Shown here piece after piece: positions 1-10,869 of a DNA stretch of 64,000 nucleotides. The stretch lies in contig NZ_JAQMWP010000014.1 in assembly GCF_030403745.1 (NCBI RefSeq), positions 62,001 through 126,000 of the forward strand, written 5' to 3'. Numbering within the stretch: the stretch's first letter is position 1; every line of letters starts with the position of its first letter. This stretch comes from Streptomyces sp. S.PB5. GTDB taxonomy: Bacteria; Actinomycetota; Actinomycetes; Streptomycetales; Streptomycetaceae. The notes beneath the pieces were generated by a model. That model had not been told where the DNA came from and did not search any database. It saw only the letters and a program-made list of their open reading frames with translations. The position numbers and the translations under genes are program-made.

Positions 1-686
1 TGGCCAGCAACCGTCCCGTCACGGAGGTGCTCGGCGACGCGTTCCCGGTGACGCTGCGACTGGCCGGTCTGGCCTTCGCCTTCGAGGCGGTGCTCGGCCT
101 GGCGCTCGGCGTCGTCAGCGGTCTGCGGGCCGGCCGGATCACCGACAACTCGATCCTGGTTCTGACGCTGCTGCTGATCTCGGTCCCCGTCTTCGTGCTC
201 GGCTTCATCCTCCAGATGGTCTTCGCCGACCAGCTCGGTTGGGTGGCGCCCAGCGTCAACGACGACACCGATCTCACTCAGTTCATCCTGCCCGCGGTCG
301 TTCTGGGCACGGCCTCACTGGCCTATGTCACCCGGCTCACCAGAACCTCGATCGCCGAGAACCTGCGCGCCGACTACATCCGCACGGCCATCGCCAAGGG
401 TCTCCCGCGGCGCCGTGTGGTCGGCGTCCACCTGCTGCGCAACTCGCTGATCCCGGTGGTCACCTTCCTGGGCACCGACCTCGGTGCGCTGATGGGCGGC
501 GCCGTCGTCACCGAGCGCATCTTCAACATCCATGGCGTGGGCGGCACCATCGCCGAGTCCATCACCCGGCGCGAGGGCACGACCCTGGTCGGTCTGGTGA
601 CCATCCTGGTCCTCGTCTACCTCCTCGCCAGCCTTCTTGTCGACCTGCTCTACGCGGTCCTGGACCCGAGGATTCGCTATGCCTGA
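1..686 (+). CDS. Oligopeptide ABC transporter permease, OppB type (5'-truncated by window edge), operon A
   Basis: This is the C-terminal 227 residues of a DppB/OppB-type inner-membrane permease; the gene enters the window already open (frame begins at base 3). Several hydrophobic segments are visible, and the ABC-permease cytoplasmic loop (EAA-like: YIRTAIAKGLPRRRV) lies about 90 residues before the end. The protein ends LDPRIRYA, the same end as the operon C paralogue at 12873. It should form the transmembrane channel with the permease encoded next, importing peptides delivered by a binding lipoprotein encoded upstream of the window. Its stop overlaps the next start by 8 nt, so the two are translationally coupled. 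It is BldK-like, but I cannot say which Streptomyces opp locus it is. Confidence 0.93.
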   Translation, partial: ASNRPVTEVLGDAFPVTLRLAGLAFAFEAVLGLALGVVSGLRAGRITDNSILVLTLLLISVPVFVLGFILQMVFADQLGWVAPSVNDDTDLTQFILPAVVLGTASLAYVTRLTRTSIAENLRADYIRTAIAKGLPRRRVVGVHLLRNSLIPVVTFLGTDLGALMGGAVVTERIFNIHGVGGTIAESITRREGTTLVGLVTILVLVYLLASLLVDLLYAVLDPRIRYA

Positions 687-1629
687 CGTGACCAAGACCG
701 CAACCAAGGACGTCAGCACCGAGCCGACGGACGCGGCCGCCCCCATACCGGCCGACGCCTCGAAGCCGGAGAAGACGCGCAGTCTGTGGGGCGACGCCTG
801 GGCGGATCTGCGGCGCAGCTGGATCTTCATCGTCTCCAGCCTGCTGATCCTGTTCCTGCTGTTCGTCACCTTCTTCCCCGGCTGGTTCACCGGCGCCAAC
901 CCGATCAGCGGCGACCTGGCGAAGCACTACATCCAGAAGCCGAAGCTCGGCGACATCGGCTCGGCCGACTGGCTGGGCTACGACGCCCAGGGCCGCAGCG
1001 TGTACGCGCGCCTCATCTACGGCACCCGGGCCTCGGTGGCCGTCGGCTTCGGCACCACCATCGCGGTCACCATCGTGGGCGGCCTGATAGGCATGCTCGC
1101 CGGCTACTTCGGCGGCGTCCTGGACTCGATCCTGTCCCGCCTGACGGACGTGTTCTTCGGCATCCCGTTCCTGCTCGGCACGATGGTCGTGCTGAACTCC
1201 TTCACCGACCGCACCACCTGGGTGGTCATCGGCGCCCTCGCCTTCTTCGGCTGGACCCAGATCGCCCGCGTCATGCGCGGCGCGGTCATCACCACCAAGC
1301 AGGCGGACTACGTGCACGCGGCCAAGGCGCTCGGCGCGAGCACGACCCGCATCATGTTCCGGCACATCCTGCCGAACACCCTCGCCCCGGTGATCGTCGT
1401 CGCGACCATCTCGCTCGGTGTCTACATCGGCGCCGAGGCCACGCTGTCCTACCTGGGCCTCGGCCTGGAAGGCGTCTCGTGGGGCAACGACATCTCCGAC
1501 GGCGGCAACTCGATCCGCGTAGCCAAGTGGATCATGCTCTACCCGTCGATCATGCTCAGCATCACGGTGCTGGCGTTCATCATGCTCGGTGAGGCCGTAC
1601 GCAACGCCCTCGACCCGAAGATGCGCTGA
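679..1629 (+). CDS. Oligopeptide ABC transporter permease, OppC type, operon A
   Basis: A 316-residue DppC/OppC-family permease. It has an N-terminal cytoplasmic stretch, a first membrane helix near residues 50-70 (WIFIVSSLLILFLLF), an extracytoplasmic loop, then a five-helix permease domain containing the EAA loop (YVHAAKALGAS). It ends NALDPKMR. I chose ATG 679, which overlaps the upstream permease stop by 8 nt; an identical arrangement occurs at 13789 in operon C. It pairs with the upstream permease and the two ATPases downstream to form a peptide importer. The gap to the next gene is 11 nt and contains a GGAGG ribosome site, with none of the duplicated sequence found at the same junction in operons B and C. 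Confidence 0.95.
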   Translation: MPDVTKTATKDVSTEPTDAAAPIPADASKPEKTRSLWGDAWADLRRSWIFIVSSLLILFLLFVTFFPGWFTGANPISGDLAKHYIQKPKLGDIGSADWLGYDAQGRSVYARLIYGTRASVAVGFGTTIAVTIVGGLIGMLAGYFGGVLDSILSRLTDVFFGIPFLLGTMVVLNSFTDRTTWVVIGALAFFGWTQIARVMRGAVITTKQADYVHAAKALGASTTRIMFRHILPNTLAPVIVVATISLGVYIGAEATLSYLGLGLEGVSWGNDISDGGNSIRVAKWIMLYPSIMLSITVLAFIMLGEAVRNALDPKMR

Positions 1630-1640
1630 GGGAGGCGTAC

Positions 1641-2688
<1,048 letters not shown>

Positions 2689-2696
<8 letters not shown>

Positions 2697-3837
2697 GCTC
2701 AGCAAGAACGACGAGCCGCAGGACGCCACGCCGAACGTCTCCGACGTCGAGGTCGTGGACGCCGCGTCCGAGTCGGAGGCGGTCGCCGCGATCGAGGCCC
2801 CCGTGGAGCGCGGTGAGCCGATTCTCCAGGTGCGCAACCTGCAGAAGCACTTCCCGCTCACCCAGGGCATCCTGTTCAAGCGGCAGATCGGCGCGGTCAA
2901 GGCCGTCGACGGGGTCTCCTTCGACCTGTACCAGGGCGAGACCCTGGGCATCGTGGGCGAGTCCGGCTGCGGCAAGTCCACGGTCGCCAAGCTCCTGATG
3001 AACCTGGAGCGGGCGACGGCCGGCGAGATCTTCTACAAGGGCCAGGACATCACCAAGCTGTCCGGGCGCGCGCTGAAGGCGGTCCGCCGCAACATCCAGA
3101 TGGTGTTCCAGGACCCGTACACCTCCCTGAACCCCCGGATGACGGTCGGCGACATCATCGGTGAGCCCTTCGACATCCACCCCGAGGTGGCGCCGAAGGG
3201 GGACCGTCGGGGGCGCGTCCAGGAGCTCCTGGACGTGGTGGGCCTGAACCCCGAGTACATCAACCGCTACCCGCACCAGTTCTCGGGCGGTCAGCGTCAG
3301 CGCATCGGCATCGCCCGCGGCCTGGCCCTGAACCCCGAGATCATCATCTGCGACGAGCCGGTCTCGGCCCTGGACGTCTCCGTCCAGGCCCAGGTCGTCA
3401 ACCTGATGGAGCGCCTGCAGGACGAGTTCAACCTCTCCTACATCTTCATCGCGCACGACCTGTCGATCGTCCGGCACATCTCGGACCGCGTCGGCGTCAT
3501 GTACCTGGGCCGGATGGCCGAGATCGGCACCGACGAGCAGATCTACGACCACCCGACGCACCCCTACACCCAGGCGCTGCTGTCGGCCGTCCCGGTCCCG
3601 GACCCGGACGCCCGCGACAACCGTGAGCGCATCATCCTGACCGGTGACGTCCCGTCCCCGGCCAACCCGCCCTCCGGCTGCCGCTTCCGCACCCGCTGCT
3701 GGAAGGCCCAGGACAAGTGCGCGGAGGAGACCCCCCTCCTCGCGGTCCCGGAGCGCTTCCAGGGCCAGGACACCCCGGCGGCCCACGAGTCGGCCTGCCA
3801 CTTCGCCGAGGAGAAGGACGTCGTCCACGCGGCGTGA
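2689..3837 (+). CDS. Oligopeptide ABC transporter ATP-binding protein, OppF type, operon A
   Basis: A 382-residue second ATPase of the heteromeric pair. It shows Walker A (GESGCGKST), signature (FSGGQRQR), Walker B ([12 protein letters not shown]) and H-loop (IAHDLS), and the C-terminal domain has the [13 protein letters not shown] cysteine cluster of the family. About 45 residues of acidic, low-complexity N-terminus precede the domain and are missing from the operon C copy. The ATG start overlaps the preceding gene. It is the last gene of operon A, and a strong hairpin terminator follows within 25 nt. Confidence 0.95.
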
Positions 3838-3856
3838 CCCTTGCTTTGTGCGACAC

Positions 3857-3889
3857 GATTCCCGGCATCCCATGAGGATGCCGGGAATC
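3857..3889 (+). terminator. Hairpin terminator of opp operon A
   Basis: A perfect 14-bp inverted repeat (3857-3870 with 3876-3889) with a 5-nt loop, 20 nt after the OppF stop. The only ATG of the following VOC reading frame (3872) falls in its loop, which argues against that ATG as a start. Confidence 0.85.
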
Positions 3890-3895
3890 GGCGTT

Positions 3896-3922
3896 TTCGA
3901 AGAGTTCGAAGAGTTCGAAGAG
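3896..3922 (+). repeat. Three 9-bp tandem repeats in the VOC-gene leader
   Basis: Three perfect copies of TTCGAAGAG lie between the operon A terminator and the probable start of the VOC gene. Each copy contains the self-complementary hexamer TTCGAA, so this could be a binding site for a dimeric regulator or simple microsatellite drift. I infer no function. Confidence 0.7.
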
Positions 3923-3940
3923 TCGGAGAGAGGCCATGAG

Positions 3941-4324
3941 TTGCTGCACCACGTAGAACTATGGGTCCCCGACCTGCCCCGCGCGTCCCGCTCATGGGGC
4001 TGGCTGCTCGACCGGCTCGGCTGGACGCCGTACCAGGAGTGGGAGCGGGGCAGAAGCTGGCGGAGCGGGGAGACATACCTCGTGCTGGAGCAGTCACCGG
4101 CCCTGACCGGGGACCGTCACGACCGACTGCGCCCGGGCCTCAACCACCTCGCGTTCCACGCCGGTTCACGGACCGAGGTCGACACACTCGCCAAGACCGC
4201 CCCCGGGCACGGCTGGACCCCCCTGTTCCCCGACCGCTACCCACACGCGGGCGGCCCCGAGCACTACGCCGCCTACTTGGCAGACTCGGACGGATTCGAG
4301 GTCGAGGTGGTTGCCGTGGGGTGA
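3941..4324 (+). CDS. VOC (glyoxalase/bleomycin-resistance) family protein
   Basis: A 127-residue protein of the vicinal-oxygen-chelate fold. It opens LLHHVELWVPDL, a classic first strand with a metal-ligand His, and repeats the pattern at GLNHLAFHAG, ending ADSDGFEVEVVAVG, so the four usual ligand positions look mostly kept. The enzyme class ranges from glyoxalases to dioxygenases; substrate cannot be told. I chose TTG 3941 because a GAGAGAGG-like site lies about 8 nt upstream. The only in-frame ATGs (3872 and 3878) lie in the preceding terminator and would add a low-complexity Glu/Phe stretch. It is a single gene between two transporter operons, convergent with operon B. Confidence 0.75.
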   Translation: MLHHVELWVPDLPRASRSWGWLLDRLGWTPYQEWERGRSWRSGETYLVLEQSPALTGDRHDRLRPGLNHLAFHAGSRTEVDTLAKTAPGHGWTPLFPDRYPHAGGPEHYAAYLADSDGFEVEVVAVG

Positions 4325-4441
4325 GCCGGGGCGGGGGCCCTCGGTCAGTCGGGGGCGAGGGCTGCCGAGCCAGTCGGGGATTGAGTCGGGGTGGGAGCCG
4401 CCGACTCAGCTGCAGAAGGAGTCGGTGTGGAGGCCGCCGGG

Positions 4442-5598
4442 TCAGTCGGGGTGAGCCGTCGGCTCGGCTGCGGAGGGAGTCGAGGCGTGGGCCGCCGGGT
4501 CCGTCGGGGCGGGAGCCGCTGGCTCGGCTGCGGCGGGCGTCGGTGTGGAGGCCGCCGGGTCAGCCGGGGTGGGAGCTGCTGGGGCAGCCGGTGCGGGAGT
4601 CGGGGCCGGAGTTGCCGGGGTGGGAGTCGAGCGGGTCGCATAGTGGCAGGCCACCTGGGACTCGGCGGCGCCGTGCAGGATCGGCAGGTCCCGGGTGCGG
4701 CAGGCGTCCGCCACCCCTGCCCGTTCCGCCTCGCCGTCGGCCAGGACCGGGCAGCGCACGTGGAAGCGGCAGCCGGCGGGGATGCGGGAGGGGTCGGGGG
4801 GTTCGCCGGTGAGGACGAGCGGGGTGCCGGGGGCTTCGGGCAGGACCGACAACAGGGCCTGGGTGTACGGGTGTTGCGGCGCCGTCAGGACCTGCTCGAC
4901 CGCGCCCGTCTCCACGATCCGGCCCAGGTACATCACGGCCACCCGGTCGGCGATGTTCCAGGCGAGCCCCAGGTCATGGGTGACCACCAGGGCCGACAGA
5001 TTCAGCTCGGTACGGAGCTTGAGCAGCAGCGCCAGGATCTCGCCGCGCACCGAGGCGTCCAGCGAGGCCACCGGCTCGTCGGCGACCAGGAGCTCGGGTT
5101 CCAGGACCAGCGCCCCCGCGATGACGACCCGTTGCCGCTGGCCACCGGACAGCTCGTGCGGGTAACGCAGGAAGAAACGCTCGGGCGGCCGCAGCCCCGA
5201 GCGGGCCAACGCCCCCGCCACGGCGGCCTGTTCGTCACCGTCGTACCCATGGATGCGCAGCCCCTCCGCCACCGCGTCGTACACCGTGTGCCTCGGATTC
5301 AGTGACCCCGACGGGTCCTGGAGCACCAACTGCACCCTCTTCCGGTACGACTTGAGGGCCCGGGACGAGTAGTCCAGCGGCCGCCCGTCGAAGCTGACCC
5401 GGCCCGAGGTCGGCTCGACCAGGCCGAGCAGCGAGCGGGCCAGCGTCGACTTGCCGCAGCCGGACTCGCCGACCAGCGCGACGATCTCACCCGGCCTGAT
5501 GTCGAGGTCGACCCCGTCGACGGCCCGTGCGGCGGGGGCACCGCGCCGTCCCGGGAAGGTGATGTGCAGGTCCTCCACGCCGAGGAGGGGGGAGTCGG

Positions 5599-5602
<4 letters not shown>
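4442..5602 (-). CDS. Oligopeptide ABC transporter ATP-binding protein, OppF type, operon B
   Basis: A 386-residue ATPase with Walker A (GESGCGKST), signature (LSGGQRQR), Walker B ([12 protein letters not shown]) and H-loop (VTHDLG), plus the family cysteine cluster (RFHVRCPV and following Cys). The start ATG overlaps the upstream ATPase stop (ATGA). The last 60 or so residues are a Pro/Ala/Thr repeat tail not usual for OppF. The repeat continues past the stop in another frame (to 4345), consistent with a recent 2-bp deletion near 4453 that shortened the tail by about 35 residues. It is the last gene of operon B. Confidence 0.92.
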
Positions 5603-6617
<1,015 letters not shown>

Positions 6618-6621
<4 letters not shown>

Positions 6622-7022
6622 CGCTCCACCCCCGCCCTGGGGTTGAGAACGGCCCCCACGTCAGGCTCGCGCCGGGGCAGGACGAGGGTGTGCGTGGCGC
6701 GGCCCGATCCGTCCGCGGGCCCCGCCTGGGTCCCGGCGCGCACCGCCCGGTCGACCCCGTGCGTGTGGGTGGCCGCGCGGGGACGGATCACCGTCTGGTT
6801 CCGGACATCGAGCCGGTTCAACGCGGCACCCCCGGCCTGGGGTTGAGGGCGGCCTCCCACGTCAGGCTCGCGCCGGGGTAGGGCGAGGGTGCGCGTGGCG
6901 CGGCCCGATCCGTCCGCGGGCCCCGCCTGGGTCCCGGCGGGCACCGCCCGGTCGACCCCGCGCACGGAGGTGGCCCCACCGGGGTAGGCCACCGTCGGCC
7001 CCCTGACATCACGCAGACTCAA
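6618..7022 (-). CDS. Small ORF made of two decayed OppD N-terminus/permease C-terminus repeats
   Basis: A 134-residue open frame in the same frame as the downstream OppD. Its TTG start overlaps the permease stop (TTGA) and its own stop overlaps the OppD TTG start (TTGA), so translation could pass through it. It consists of two about 67-residue repeats. Each resembles the first 50 residues of the neighbouring OppD (LDVRG...YPGGAT...RGVD...), but the P-loop is degraded (GESGCGKST has become a DGSGRAT-like string). Each ends in nucleotide sequence resembling the permease 3' end. It could be a relic kept open by coupling or a small expressed protein; I cannot decide. Confidence 0.35.
6621..7021 (-). 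repeat. Two tandem ~200-bp degenerate duplications of the permease/OppD junction
   Basis: Units 6621-6820 and 6821-7021 are highly similar to each other. Each contains the last codons of the operon B second permease (an LNPR-x-GV-x-R-stop pattern), a TTG start and about 150 bp of the start of oppD. With the genuine junction this makes three copies in a row, explained by repeated tandem duplication followed by point-mutation decay. The units remain free of stops in the oppD frame. Confidence 0.85.
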
Positions 7023-7951
7023 CGCGACACCCCCAGCCTGGGGTTGAGGACCGATTCCACCGCGCGTCCGCACAGTGTGAACGCCACCGCGACGACCGCG
7101 ATCGCGACCCCCGGCGGCACCAGGTACCACCAGTCGCCCGAGCTGACCGCCCCCGCCTCGCGCGCGTCCTGGAGCAGCCCGCCCCAGGAGATGACCGTCG
7201 GGTCGCCGAGGCCGAGGAAGGCGAGCGTTGCCTCGGCGAGGATCGCGGAGGAGATGATCAGGGTCGTCTGTGCGAGGACCAGGGGCATGACGTTGGGCAG
7301 GACGTGGCGGCTCATGATGTGCCAGTGGCCGCCGCCGAGCGCCTTGGCGCGTTCGATGTACGGCCGGGACTCCACCGCCAGGGTCTGGGCCCGCACCAGC
7401 CGGGCCGTGGTCGGCCAGGTGGTGACGCCGATCGCGAGGATGATGGTGCCGAGCGAGCGGGACATGACCGTGGCCAGCGCGATGGCGAGCACCAGCGTCG
7501 GCATGACCAGGAACCAGTCCGTGATCCGCATCATCACGGTGTCGTAGCGGCCGCGGAAGTGCCCGGCGGTGATGCCGATGAGCGAGCCGATCGCCACCGA
7601 CAGCACGGCCGCGAGCAGTCCGACGAGCAGCGAGACCCTGGCTCCCCAGATCAGCAGGCCGAGCAGGTCGCGCCCGAACCGGTCGGTGCCCAGCGGGAAT
7701 TCACCGCTCGGGCTCTCCAGTGGGTCGCCCGGCGCCGCGGTCACGCTCTGCACGTCGGAGCCGACGGTCAGCGGGGCGGTGAGCGCGAGGAGTGCGAAGA
7801 GGGCCAGCGCCGCGAGCCCCAGTACGCCCGCGCGGTGCGTGCGGTACTGCTTCCAGAAGCGGGCCGCCGAGTGCCGGCGCCGCTGCCAGGCGAGGGCACG
7901 CGGGCCTGTGGCCTTCACGGTCTCGGTGGTCCCGGTGGTCTCGGTCGTCAT
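7019..7951 (-). CDS. Oligopeptide ABC transporter permease, OppC type, operon B
   Basis: A 310-residue permease with a cytoplasmic N-terminus and a first helix near residues 43-62 (GVLGLAALALFALLALTAPL). A periplasmic-type loop with the FPLGTDRFGRDLL motif of DppC proteins follows, then a five-helix domain with the EAA loop (YIERAKALGGG). The start ATG at 7951 overlaps the upstream permease stop (ATGA). It ends LNPRLGVSR; degenerate copies of this end occur twice more downstream, before the ATPase gene. Confidence 0.94.
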   Translation of the reverse strand: MTTETTGTTETVKATGPRALAWQRRRHSAARFWKQYRTHRAGVLGLAALALFALLALTAPLTVGSDVQSVTAAPGDPLESPSGEFPLGTDRFGRDLLGLLIWGARVSLLVGLLAAVLSVAIGSLIGITAGHFRGRYDTVMMRITDWFLVMPTLVLAIALATVMSRSLGTIILAIGVTTWPTTARLVRAQTLAVESRPYIERAKALGGGHWHIMSRHVLPNVMPLVLAQTTLIISSAILAEATLAFLGLGDPTVISWGGLLQDAREAGAVSSGDWWYLVPPGVAIAVVAVAFTLCGRAVESVLNPRLGVSR

Positions 7952-8982
7952 CGGCCCACCCTCGGGTCCAGCAGCGGATACACCAGGTCGGCCAGGGTGT
8001 TCATCACGATCACCGCGGCGGCGAACACGAAGAACAGCCCCTGTACCAGCGGCAGATCGGGCACGCTCAGCGCCTGGTAGAACAACCCGCCAAGACCCGG
8101 CCAGGAGAACACCGTCTCCACCAGGATCACCCCGGCGACCGTACGGCCCAGGTTGATGAAGATCAGCGTCACGGTCGGCAGCATGGCGTTCGGCACCGCG
8201 TGCCGGCGCCGCACCAGGTCGTCCCTGAGCCCCTTCGCCCGCGCGGTCGTCAGATAGTCGGAGCCCATCTCGTCGAGCAGCGCCGAGCGCGTCACCAGCA
8301 GGGTCTGCCCGTACTCCACGGCGACCAGCGTGATCACGGGGAGGATCAGATGGTGGGCGACATCGAGGACGTACGCGAATCCCTCCTCGCCGCCCGACTC
8401 CATGCCGCCGGTGGGGAACAGCCCGGGGATCGGGCCGATGCCCACCGAGAAGACGATGATGAGCAGCAGGCCCAGCCAGAACGACGGAATGGAGTACAGG
8501 GTCAGCGCCAGGCCGGTGTTGAGGCGGTCGCCGAGGCGGCCGTGGCGCCAGGCCGAGCGGGTGCCGAGGACGATGCCGAGCGCGGTGTAGAGCACGAAGG
8601 CGGTGCCGGTCAGCAGCAGAGTGTTCGGCAGCGCCTCGGTGATCTTGTCGATGACGGGGGCGCGGAACTGGTAGGAGGTGCCCAGGTCGCCGGTGAGCGC
8701 CTTGCCGCAGTAGTCGGTGAACTGCCGCCACAGCGGCAGGTCGAGGCCGAACTCGCGGCGTAGCGAGGCGAGTTGCTCCTGGGACACCGGGCGGCCGCCG
8801 GTCATCGTCTTGATCGGGTCGCCCGGGATCAGCCGGAACAGGAAGAACCCGGTGACGAGGACGGCGAGCAGGGAGACGGCGGCGCCTCCCAGTTTGCCGG
8901 CCCCGTACCGGAGATACGCGCTCCGGCCGTCCCCGCCCGCTTCCTGGACGGGGACCTGTGCGGGTGTCGCTTCAGCGGTCAT
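7948..8982 (-). CDS. Oligopeptide ABC transporter permease, OppB type, operon B
   Basis: A 344-residue permease. The N-terminal helix (AAVSLLAVLVTGFFLFRLIPGDP) carries the RLIPGDP motif of DppB proteins. An extracytoplasmic domain follows (REFGLDLPLWRQF...LTGDLGTSY), then five helices with the EAA loop (YLTTARAKGLRDD), ending YPLLDPRVGR. The 21-nt gap after the binding-protein gene and the ATGA overlap with the next permease support one transcript. Confidence 0.94.
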   Translation of the reverse strand: MTAEATPAQVPVQEAGGDGRSAYLRYGAGKLGGAAVSLLAVLVTGFFLFRLIPGDPIKTMTGGRPVSQEQLASLRREFGLDLPLWRQFTDYCGKALTGDLGTSYQFRAPVIDKITEALPNTLLLTGTAFVLYTALGIVLGTRSAWRHGRLGDRLNTGLALTLYSIPSFWLGLLLIIVFSVGIGPIPGLFPTGGMESGGEEGFAYVLDVAHHLILPVITLVAVEYGQTLLVTRSALLDEMGSDYLTTARAKGLRDDLVRRRHAVPNAMLPTVTLIFINLGRTVAGVILVETVFSWPGLGGLFYQALSVPDLPLVQGLFFVFAAAVIVMNTLADLVYPLLDPRVGR

Positions 8983-9003
8983 CGGTACTCGTTCGCCCGC
9001 CCG

Positions 9004-10869
9004 CTACTCGCGGTCCTCGGCGGTGGCCCTGCGGCGCAGTACGACGAACGCGCCGAGCCCCGCCAGGACGACCACGCCCGCGACGATCCCGATGATCACG
9101 CCGGTCGAGGACGACGAACTGTCCGAGGAGTCCGAGGAGTTCGCGGGCACCGCGGACCACCAGCTCCAGTAGCCGTCCTGGCCGTAGATGTTGCCGGCCT
9201 TGCTCGGCATGGTCTGGATCGACTTGATCTGGTCGGTGCGGTACGCCTCCACGGCGTTCGGGTACGCCATGACGTTCATGTACCCCAGGTCGTACAGCCG
9301 CGACTCCATCTGCTTGACCAGGTCGGCCCGTTTGGCGGAGTCGTACTCGGCGAGCTGCTTCGCGTACAGGTCGTCGTACTGCTTGTCGCAGATGAAGTTG
9401 TCGGTCGCGCCGGTGTCCTTCGGGGTGGCGGGCAGCGCCGCGCAGGTGTGGATCGACAGGACGAAGTCGGGGTCGGGGTTGACGGACCAGCCGTCGAAGG
9501 CGAGGTCGTAGTCGCCGGCCAGCCAGGGGTCGGTGACATTGTCGAGGCAGTCGAGGGTCACGCCGATGCCGAGCTTGCCCCACCACTCCGTCAGGTACTG
9601 GCCGATGGCCTTGTCGTTGGGGTCGGTGGCGTGGCACAGGACGCGGTAGTTGATCGGCTTGCCGTCCTTGCCGACGCGTTTGCCCGCGCTGTCGGTCTTG
9701 TACCCGGCCTGGTCGAGGAGCTGGGCGGCCGCGGTGGGGTCGTAGGAGAGGGTCTGGCTCGCGGAGGGTTCCCAGAAGTACTGGGAGAAGCGGGGCGGGA
9801 TGTAGCCCGCGCCCTCGACGGCGTGGCCCTGGAACACCTTGTCGACGATGGTCTTGCGGTCGACGGCCTTGAACAAGGCGTGCCGTACCCGCTCGTCCAG
9901 CAGGGAGGGGTCGCCGTCGCCGAACTTCTGGCCGTTGCGTGCCTTGGCGCCCGGGTTGGTGGCCAGGGCGTAGAAGCGGCGGCCGGGGGCGTCGTTGACG
10001 TGGATGTTCTTCTCGCCCTTCAGGGACGAGGCCTGGGCGGGGGTCAGGGAGGGGGAGCCGGCGACGAAGGAGACCTCGCCCTTGCGCAGGGCGGCGACGG
10101 CGGCGTCCTGGTCCTTGTAGTAGCGGAAGACCAGCTCGTCGAACTTGGGGGCGCCGCGCCAGAAGTCCTTGTTGGCCTTGAGGCGGACGTAACTGTCGGC
10201 CTTGTAGCCGGTGAGGACGAAGGGGCCGTTGCCGACGATCGGGAACTTCTGGTCGTTGTTGAACTTCGAGAAGTCCTTGACCGACTCCCAGACGTGCTTG
10301 GGCACGATCGGCACGTCCAGGGACGTCATCGTCGCCTGCGGCTTCTTGAGCTCGATGACCAGCTGGGTGGGGCTGGGTGCGGTGACCTTCTTGAAGTTGG
10401 AGACGAAGCTGCCGTTGGCGGTGGCGGCGCCCTCGTCGGTCATCATCTTGTTGAAGGTCCAGGCCGCGTCCTCGGCGGTGGCCTGCTGTCCGTCCGACCA
10501 CTTGGAGTCGGAGCGGATCGTGTACGTCCAGGTCAGCTTGTCCGGGGAGGGCTCCCACTTGGTGGCGAGCCCCGGGACGACATGGGCGTCCCCGGGGTCG
10601 TAGTTGGTCAGGTACTCGTAGGTCAGCCGGTGGATGCTGGTGCTGAGCAGCCGTACCGCGAGGAACGGGCTCAGCGAGTCGACGCTCTGCGCGACCGCCA
10701 CGGTCAGCACGCTCTTGCCCTCGGCGGCCGCGGCCCGCTCGGGCGCCGGGTTCAGCGGGGTCGCGAGCCCGGCGGAGAACACCAGGGCGGCGGCGCCCCC
10801 GGCGGCGACGAGGCGGAGCCGGACGCCCGCTCTGCCGTGCTGTTTCTGAGTGCTCCTGCTCGTGCTCAT
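9004..10869 (-). CDS. Peptide-binding protein with C-terminal membrane anchor, operon B
   Basis: A 621-residue family 5 extracellular solute-binding protein, the peptide receptor for operon B. An N-terminal export signal (about residues 17-49) ends in Ala-rich sequence with no lipobox cysteine. The SBP_bac_5 domain fills residues 50-560. A Ser/Asp linker then leads to one hydrophobic helix (VIIGIVAGVVVLAGLGAFVV) and a basic end (LRRR), so the receptor is held by a C-terminal membrane anchor instead of a lipid. Most Gram-positive Opp receptors are lipoproteins, as is the operon C receptor at 11225. The ATG is preceded by GAGG about 10 nt upstream. It is divergent from operon C. Confidence 0.93.
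   Translation of the reverse strand: MSTSRSTQKQHGRAGVRLRLVAAGGAAALVFSAGLATPLNPAPERAAAAEGKSVLTVAVAQSVDSLSPFLAVRLLSTSIHRLTYEYLTNYDPGDAHVVPGLATKWEPSPDKLTWTYTIRSDSKWSDGQQATAEDAAWTFNKMMTDEGAATANGSFVSNFKKVTAPSPTQLVIELKKPQATMTSLDVPIVPKHVWESVKDFSKFNNDQKFPIVGNGPFVLTGYKADSYVRLKANKDFWRGAPKFDELVFRYYKDQDAAVAALRKGEVSFVAGSPSLTPAQASSLKGEKNIHVNDAPGRRFYALATNPGAKARNGQKFGDGDPSLLDERVRHALFKAVDRKTIVDKVFQGHAVEGAGYIPPRFSQYFWEPSASQTLSYDPTAAAQLLDQAGYKTDSAGKRVGKDGKPINYRVLCHATDPNDKAIGQYLTEWWGKLGIGVTLDCLDNVTDPWLAGDYDLAFDGWSVNPDPDFVLSIHTCAALPATPKDTGATDNFICDKQYDDLYAKQLAEYDSAKRADLVKQMESRLYDLGYMNVMAYPNAVEAYRTDQIKSIQTMPSKAGNIYGQDGYWSWWSAVPANSSDSSDSSSSSTGVIIGIVAGVVVLAGLGAFVVLRRRATAEDRE

Noticed and set aside
3872-3874. ATG as start of the VOC protein
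   Set aside because: It lies in the loop of the operon A terminator and would add a low-complexity leader encoded by the 9-bp repeats; TTG 3941 fits fold and ribosome site.
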